Assembly (NCBI RefSeq): GCF_900111945.1
Contig: NZ_FOYO01000002.1
Location: 1 to 64,000, forward strand
Source: Litoreibacter janthinus
Lineage (GTDB): Bacteria > Pseudomonadota > Alphaproteobacteria > Rhodobacterales > Rhodobacteraceae
Reading direction: 5' to 3'
Length of the DNA: 64,000 nucleotides
A program made the position numbers and the translations under genes. Positions 59,271 through 64,000 of this stretch are shown here, one piece after another. The notes under the pieces were generated by a model that was not told where the DNA came from, ran no database searches, and saw only the letters and a list, made by a program, of their open reading frames with translations. Each line of letters starts with the position of its first letter. Within the stretch, counting starts at the first letter, position 1.

Positions 59271-60248
59271 ATGAGTGAACTTAGAAAGATGTTGGCAGCG
59301 ACCAGTGCGGTAGCTGTTATGTCGTTGGCTGCTTCGGGCGCGTGGGCGCAGGACTGCCCGCGTGGCGATCTCGACGCGCGCTACTGCGACAGGGACGGCG
59401 ACATGATCGCTGACGTGCCAGAAGATGAGTCCCAGCTGCTGGACCCCAACCCGCTGATCTTCGCCTACACTCCGGTTGAGGATCCTGCCGTCTACAAAAC
59501 AGCGTGGGCCGACTTCCTTGATCACCTGAAAGAGAAAACCGGCAAAGATGTCGTGTTCTTCCCTGTGCAGTCGAATGCCGCACAGATCGAAGCCATGCGC
59601 TCCGGCCGCCTCCACATTTCAGGGTTCAACACCGGCTCCAACCCGCTGGCGGTGAACTGCGCGGGCTTCAGCCCGTTTACGATCATGGCGTCGAAAGACG
59701 GCGGCTTCGGGTATGAGATGGAGATCATCACCTATCCTGGCTCCGGCGTGGAAAAGGTCGAAGACATCAAGGGCAAACAGCTTGCCTTCTCGTCCCCGAC
59801 TTCCAACTCCGGCTTCAAGGCGCCCTCGGCAATCCTGAAATCCGAATACGGCATGGAAGCGGAGCGCGACTTCGAACCTGCCTTCTCGGGCAAGCACGAC
59901 AACACCATTCTTGGCGTGGCCAACAAGGACTACACCGCGGGAGCTATCGCCAACTCGGTGCTGACGCGGATGATCGAGCGTGACGTGGTCAAGCCGGAGC
60001 AAGTGGTCTCGATCTACAAATCCCAGACCTTCCCGACGACCGGCTTTGGCACCGTCTACAACCTGAAGCCAGAATTGCGCGCGCAAATCAAAGACGCGTT
60101 CTTCAGCTTTGACTGGGAAGGGACGAGCCTACAGGAAGAGTTCTCCAAGTCCGGCGAGGAGCAGTTCCTTGAAATGAATTACAAGGAATTTTGGGACGTG
60201 ATCCGCAAAATCGACGCGGCGAACGGCGTAAGCTACGCCTGCGAATAG
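59271..60248 (+). CDS. phnD: Phosphonate-type ABC transporter substrate-binding protein
   Basis: 325 residues with a Sec signal (AAVMSLAASGAWAQ type). An unusual insertion after the signal, CPRGDLDARYCDRDGDMIAD, looks like a small calcium- or disulfide-bearing loop. The core matches PhnD: LIFAYTPVEDPAVYKTAW, FPVQSNAAQIEAMRSGRLHISGFNTG, LAFSSPTSNSGFKAPSAIL and FPTTGFGTVYNL. It binds phosphonates, phosphite or phosphate esters; no C-P lyase, phnWX or ptxD gene is in the window. GGGAGG is upstream. It starts the PhnDCEE transporter set. Confidence 0.88.
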   Translation: MSELRKMLAATSAVAVMSLAASGAWAQDCPRGDLDARYCDRDGDMIADVPEDESQLLDPNPLIFAYTPVEDPAVYKTAWADFLDHLKEKTGKDVVFFPVQSNAAQIEAMRSGRLHISGFNTGSNPLAVNCAGFSPFTIMASKDGGFGYEMEIITYPGSGVEKVEDIKGKQLAFSSPTSNSGFKAPSAILKSEYGMEAERDFEPAFSGKHDNTILGVANKDYTAGAIANSVLTRMIERDVVKPEQVVSIYKSQTFPTTGFGTVYNLKPELRAQIKDAFFSFDWEGTSLQEEFSKSGEEQFLEMNYKEFWDVIRKIDAANGVSYACE

Positions 60249-60317
60249 GGTAACATCCCTTTGGCGGCGCTCGATTCAGGGCGCCGCCACTCTGACTTTC
60301 TCCAATCGAGGCTGGAT

Positions 60318-61115
60318 ATGCTGAAACTCAAAAAGCTCGTGAAAACCTATCGCACGGGCGATCAAGCCTTGAAGGCAATAGACCTAGAGGTGCCGGAAGG
60401 GCAGGTGCTGGCGCTGATCGGCCCCTCGGGTGCCGGTAAATCAACCCTGATCCGCTGCATCAACCGACTGGTCGAACCTACCTCCGGAGAGGTGTGGCTG
60501 GGTGATATCGAACTGACGCATCTGAAATCATCTGGCTTGCGCCGCGCGCGCCGCGAGATGGGCATGATCTTTCAGGAATACGCCTTGGTCGAGCGTTTGA
60601 CTGTGATGGAAAACGTCCTGTCCGGTCGCTTGGGCTATGTCGGCTTCTGGCGCAGCCTCACGCGCCGCTTCCCGCAATCTGATGTGGACGAAGCGTTCCG
60701 CCTGCTTGATCGTGTAGGCCTCTTGGAGATGGCCGACAAACGCGCGGACGAGCTGTCCGGCGGCCAGCGTCAACGCGTCGGCATCTGCCGCGCCCTGATC
60801 CAGAACCCCAAACTGCTGCTGGTGGACGAGCCTACGGCCTCGCTTGACCCGAAGACCAGCCGCCAGATCATGCGCCTGATTTGCGAGCTGTGCGCCGAAC
60901 GCGGGCTTGCCGCGATTATCAACATTCACGACGTCGCCCTCGCACAAATGTTCGTGCAAAGGGTTGTTGGTTTGCGCTTTGGCGCGATCGAATTTGACGG
61001 CCCGCCTGACGCTTTGGTGCCGGAAGTCCTGACCACGATCTACGGCGAGGAAGACTGGGAAGCGACGATCAAGAAAGTCGAAGACGACGACACAGAAATC
61101 GAGGCCGCAGAGTGA
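60318..61115 (+). CDS. phnC: Phosphonate-type ABC transporter ATP-binding protein
   Basis: 265 residues from ATG 60318; [25 protein letters not shown] is the normal PhnC opening, while a TTG at 60261 would add 19 unlikely residues. Walker [29 protein letters not shown], Q-loop [19 protein letters not shown], signature [16 protein letters not shown], Walker [14 protein letters not shown] and [10 protein letters not shown] follow. The N-terminal [15 protein letters not shown] and [11 protein letters not shown] segments are typical of PhnC. Its TGA overlaps the GTG of the first permease gene. Confidence 0.9.
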   Translation: MLKLKKLVKTYRTGDQALKAIDLEVPEGQVLALIGPSGAGKSTLIRCINRLVEPTSGEVWLGDIELTHLKSSGLRRARREMGMIFQEYALVERLTVMENVLSGRLGYVGFWRSLTRRFPQSDVDEAFRLLDRVGLLEMADKRADELSGGQRQRVGICRALIQNPKLLLVDEPTASLDPKTSRQIMRLICELCAERGLAAIINIHDVALAQMFVQRVVGLRFGAIEFDGPPDALVPEVLTTIYGEEDWEATIKKVEDDDTEIEAAE

Positions 61116-61924
61116 GCACAGAACTAGAAACCATTCTGGGCCGGAAATGGCGCCGCCCGCCCTTCGTTGAAAATCCAGTGCTGCGGTGGGGCCTAATCGC
61201 GGGCTTCGTGGTCTACCTGATCGCCGCCTATATGACGATCGAGATCAATTGGTCCCGCGTCTATGAGGGCTTGGACCGGGGGGCGGCATTTGTGCTGGCT
61301 TTCACCAGCCCCGACTTTGTCTCTCGCGCGTCGGACATTTGGGCCGGATTGCTGGAAAGCATCATCATGACTGTCGCCGCATCCGTGGTCGGCATCCTGA
61401 TCTCCATTCCTATCGGCCTTGGCGCCGCCCGCAATATTGCACCTTTGCCGGTCTATCTGGTGTGCCGCGGGATTGTCGCCGTCAGCCGCGCCTTGCAAGA
61501 GATTATCGTTGCCATTCTGCTCGTCGCAATTTTCGGTTTCGGCCCGTTGGCAGGTTTCCTGACACTTAGCTTTGCCACCATCGGCTTCCTGTCGAAACTG
61601 CTGGCCGAGGACATCGAAAGCATGGACCGCGTTCAGGCCGAGGCGATCCGTGCGTCGGGTGCGCGCTGGACGCAATGGATCAACTACGGTGTGCAACCAC
61701 AGGTGATGCCGCGTCTGGTGGGCCTGTCGATTTACCGGCTTGATATCAACTTCCGCGAAAGCGCCATCCTTGGGCTGGTGGGTGCGGGGGGCATTGGTGC
61801 CACGCTGAACACCGCTTTTGACCGCTACGAGTATGACACCGCCGCCGCGATCCTGATCCTGATTATCGTGATCGTCATGGCGCTGGAATATATCTCCGGC
61901 ATTGTCCGCGCGAGGGTCCAGTAA
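61112..61924 (+). CDS. phnE: Phosphonate-type ABC transporter permease 1
   Basis: 270 residues from GTG 61112 (four-base overlap with phnC). About six membrane segments ([68 protein letters not shown]). The PhnE loop [53 protein letters not shown] is diagnostic. It pairs with the next permease to form the channel. Confidence 0.9.
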   Translation: MSTELETILGRKWRRPPFVENPVLRWGLIAGFVVYLIAAYMTIEINWSRVYEGLDRGAAFVLAFTSPDFVSRASDIWAGLLESIIMTVAASVVGILISIPIGLGAARNIAPLPVYLVCRGIVAVSRALQEIIVAILLVAIFGFGPLAGFLTLSFATIGFLSKLLAEDIESMDRVQAEAIRASGARWTQWINYGVQPQVMPRLVGLSIYRLDINFRESAILGLVGAGGIGATLNTAFDRYEYDTAAAILILIIVIVMALEYISGIVRARVQ

Positions 61925-62739
61925 TGCCCGTAGAACAGAGAGGCGGCACGGCTATTTGGCGCCGCAGAACCACCAAGCAGTCTTTGATGCACTGGGCGAT
62001 GTGGCTGATCGGGACAGCGATCTTCATGTATTGCTGGCAGCAAATTTCCAACGCGACGACGTGGTTTTTCGTCTGGGATGCACCGCGCATTGCGGGCGAT
62101 ATCTGGTCGCGGGCCACGCCGCCACGGTGGGAATATATCTCTCAACTCGGCCGCCCGATCTGGGACACCTTGAATATCGCCACCTTGGGCACCTTGATCT
62201 CGCTTTGCATCGCGGTGCCGGTGGCGTTCCTCGCGGCTCATAACACAACCCCGTCGCGGCTGTTCATCCGTCCGCTGGCGCTGTTCGTCATCGTTTCGAC
62301 ACGCTCGATCAACTCGCTGATCTGGGCCTTGCTGCTGATTGCCATCATCGGCCCCGGAGTGTTTGCGGGGGTGGTCGCGATTGCGATCCGTTCCATCGGG
62401 TTTTGCGCGAAGCTGCTCTACGAAGCGATCGAGGAGATCGATGAGGTTCAGGTGGAAGCCATCACCGCAACAGGGGCGTCGCGCTGGCAGGTCATGGCTT
62501 ACGGGATTGTCCCACAAATCCTTCCTGCTTTTGCTGGCATTGCCGTGTTCCGCTGGGACATCAACATTCGTGAATCCACGGTTCTGGGTCTTGTCGGGGC
62601 AGGGGGCATTGGCCTTCAGCTTTCGGCGTCGCTGAATGTCTTGGCGTGGCCGCAGGTCAGCCTGATCCTGTTGGTGATCCTTTTTGCAGTTGTGATCAGC
62701 GAATGGGTGTCTGCCAAAGTCAGGGGGGCGATCATTTGA
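61924..62739 (+). CDS. phnE: Phosphonate-type ABC transporter permease 2
   Basis: 271 residues, sharing one base with the preceding permease stop. Same family: [118 protein letters not shown]. Two adjacent phnE genes are a common alternative to a single PhnE homodimer. Its TGA overlaps the start of the hydrolase gene. Confidence 0.9.
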   Translation: MPVEQRGGTAIWRRRTTKQSLMHWAMWLIGTAIFMYCWQQISNATTWFFVWDAPRIAGDIWSRATPPRWEYISQLGRPIWDTLNIATLGTLISLCIAVPVAFLAAHNTTPSRLFIRPLALFVIVSTRSINSLIWALLLIAIIGPGVFAGVVAIAIRSIGFCAKLLYEAIEEIDEVQVEAITATGASRWQVMAYGIVPQILPAFAGIAVFRWDINIRESTVLGLVGAGGIGLQLSASLNVLAWPQVSLILLVILFAVVISEWVSAKVRGAII

Positions 62740-63644
62740 GCGCCATGGACACCGCGACAGCACTCGCGGCGTATGAGGCCGTGCGCCACCGTCTCCCGCA
62801 AGCTATCCCTGCGCAGAACGCTCCGACCCATGTCGCGACGCTGGAGGATATTGCAGATCAGTATGACGCTTTCTTGCTGGATGCGTTCGGCGTGCTCAAC
62901 ATCGGGGAAACCGCCATCCCTGGTGTGATCGAGCGGATCGAAACCCTGAAAGCGCAGGGCAAACGGGTGATCGTGGTGTCGAATGCCGCGGGTTTTCCCC
63001 ACGCCATGTTGATGGAGAAATACCAACGCCTTGGCTATGACTTCGCGCCCGAAGACGTCATTACCAGCCGCGCCACGCTGCTATCTACCATAGGCTCTCA
63101 CAGCAAGTTGCATTGGGGTTTGATGGCCACCCGCAGCACCGGTCTTCGCGACCTAGAAGAGCTGCACGTCACCTATGTTGAGGAAGACCCAGCACCTTAC
63201 GCAGATGTCGACGGTTTTCTGATGATCGGCAGCGCAGCTTGGACCGAAAAGCGCCAAGCGCTGCTGGTTCAAGCCCTGAGAGATCGCGCAAGGCCGGTTT
63301 GGGTGGGCAATCCCGACATTGTGGCCCCGCGCGAAACCGGCTTTTCGATAGAACCCGGGCACTTCGCGCACCGTCTTGCGGATGAGACAGGGATTCAGCC
63401 AAGTTTCTTCGGCAAACCTTTCGGCAATATCTACGATCTGGCGTTCCAACTGTTGGGACCGGATATTCCCCGAGACCGGATCGTCATGGTTGGCGACAGC
63501 CTGCACACTGACATTCTGGGCGCACAGACCGCCGGCATCGCGTCTGCCCTAATTGCGGAGTACGGCTTTTTTGCAGGCCACGACATCCAAGGCGCGATTG
63601 AGCAGTGTGGTATCATCCCGACCCACATTGTGACACGGCCCTAA
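62736..63644 (+). CDS. HAD-IIA family hydrolase (TIGR01459-like phosphatase)
   Basis: 302 residues from a TTG at 62736, which overlaps the permease stop as TTGA and has AGGGGGG at the right distance; ATG at 62745 is the alternative. HAD motif I is FLLDAFGVLNIGE, where the usual second Asp is Phe, as in the DxWGV(L) variant of this subfamily. VSNAAGF is motif II, GKPF holds motif III Lys, and MVGDSLHTDILGAQTAG gives the motif IV acids. It is the last gene of the phnDCEE operon and may remove phosphate from the imported compound or a derivative. Substrate unknown. Confidence 0.85.
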   Translation: MSAMDTATALAAYEAVRHRLPQAIPAQNAPTHVATLEDIADQYDAFLLDAFGVLNIGETAIPGVIERIETLKAQGKRVIVVSNAAGFPHAMLMEKYQRLGYDFAPEDVITSRATLLSTIGSHSKLHWGLMATRSTGLRDLEELHVTYVEEDPAPYADVDGFLMIGSAAWTEKRQALLVQALRDRARPVWVGNPDIVAPRETGFSIEPGHFAHRLADETGIQPSFFGKPFGNIYDLAFQLLGPDIPRDRIVMVGDSLHTDILGAQTAGIASALIAEYGFFAGHDIQGAIEQCGIIPTHIVTRP

Positions 63645-63798
63645 GACCTAAAAGTCCTTCAACGGCTTCGTCGGCAACAATCTTTTCTTAACCACTTTGT
63701 GGTGCCTTGAAGTTATTGCGCTGCACTCCGACAGAGATTGGCCTTGCCTTGGCACTGTCGGCTTTGATGCGGGCTTTAGTCGACAAGGATGCAAAAAG
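63645..63798. other. Gap between HAD gene and rfbC
   Basis: 154 bases. A short dyad ACCAC-TTT-GTGGT (63691-63703) could terminate the phn operon weakly; the rest should hold the rfbC promoter. No other feature seen. Confidence 0.35.
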
Positions 63799-64000
63799 AT
63801 GCAGGTCACCGCTACAGCCTTGCCTGAGGTATTGGAACTGATCCCGAAACGAGTGGCGGACGCACGCGGTTACTTCAGTGAGACATGGAATTCCAAGTCA
63901 CTGGCGCAGGTCGGGATTGATTTGAGTTTCTGCCAAGACAACGAGTCATTCTCTGCGCGCAAGGGCACATTGCGCGGGTTGCACATTCAGGCCCCACCCA
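63799..64000 (+). CDS. rfbC: dTDP-4-dehydrorhamnose 3,5-epimerase, partial (3' end off the window)
   Basis: Only the first 67 codons are present. AAGGA stands nine bases before the ATG. The sequence ELIPKRVADARGYFSETWN, FCQDNESFSARKGTLRGLH is the RfbC N-terminus, including the conserved RGYF and the RGLH with its active-site histidine. It epimerises C3 and C5 of dTDP-4-keto-6-deoxyglucose on the way to dTDP-L-rhamnose. It probably begins an rfb cluster beyond the window. Confidence 0.9.
   Translation, partial: MQVTATALPEVLELIPKRVADARGYFSETWNSKSLAQVGIDLSFCQDNESFSARKGTLRGLHIQAPP

Noticed and set aside
58217..63798. Pho-box control of the phosphorus module
   Set aside because: No CTGTCAT-type direct repeats at 11-base spacing were recognised in the gaps, so PhoB control is not claimed.
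1..64000. tRNA, rRNA and transposase genes
   Set aside because: No sequence resembling a tRNA cloverleaf with its conserved arms, an rRNA core, or a transposase domain was noticed on reading; a dedicated tRNA scan was not possible.

Overview
The window looks like part of an extrachromosomal replicon (plasmid or chromid) of a marine alphaproteobacterium of the Rhodobacterales/Roseobacter group. Reasons: a DnaA-like plasmid initiator beside parA and parB (30363-33990), four perfect copies of one 18-bp palindrome around parAB, a ParDE addiction module directly downstream, and family content typical of Rhodobacterales (DUF3305/DUF3306 formate dehydrogenase cluster, DUF6494, DUF6505, TupABC, PhnDCEE with a HAD-IIA hydrolase). 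No rRNA, tRNA, CRISPR array or transposase was seen.

Layout. 1-5020: envelope sugar genes, with a divergent LpxD-like acyltransferase running off the left edge and a wbpA-wbpB-wbpE-glycosyltransferase operon for a 2,3-diamino uronic acid. 5017-11837 (minus): a small secreted protein, a secreted M10/RTX protease with six C-terminal 38-residue repeats, and a 1243-residue adenylation/carrier protein. 12020-12784: an SDR dehydrogenase. 12886-19960 (minus): a formate dehydrogenase operon (DUF3305, DUF3306, TorD chaperone, Tat small protein, alpha, beta, gamma, and a 44-residue membrane peptide). 20201-25394: a divergent polyferredoxin, a cytochrome c with a TupA-like front half, and DUF6494-Mrp-biotin/lipoate ligase-DUF6505. 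25420-28032: an AT-richer cassette bounded by an inverted repeat, holding a VOC protein and a secreted protein of unknown function. 28032-30249: TupABC tungstate transporter. 30363-34724: replication, partition and addiction. 35014-51254: a 4231-residue repeat protein coupled to a 1182-residue predicted outer-membrane barrel. 51381-63644: two ABC importers, a Na/Pi-type transporter, a DeoR regulator and two phosphatase-family enzymes. 63799-end: the start of rfbC (dTDP-rhamnose synthesis), cut by the window.

How they may work together (inference): the tungstate transporter probably supplies metal to the formate dehydrogenase. The envelope genes at both ends, the giant surface protein with its barrel, the secreted protease and rfbC suggest a replicon devoted to cell-surface and biofilm traits. 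The right-hand third looks like a module for importing and dephosphorylating an organophosphorus compound. The least explained pieces are the giant protein/barrel pair, the LpxD-like plus adenylation/carrier proteins near the diamino-sugar operon, the TupA-like cytochrome and the 44-residue peptide.
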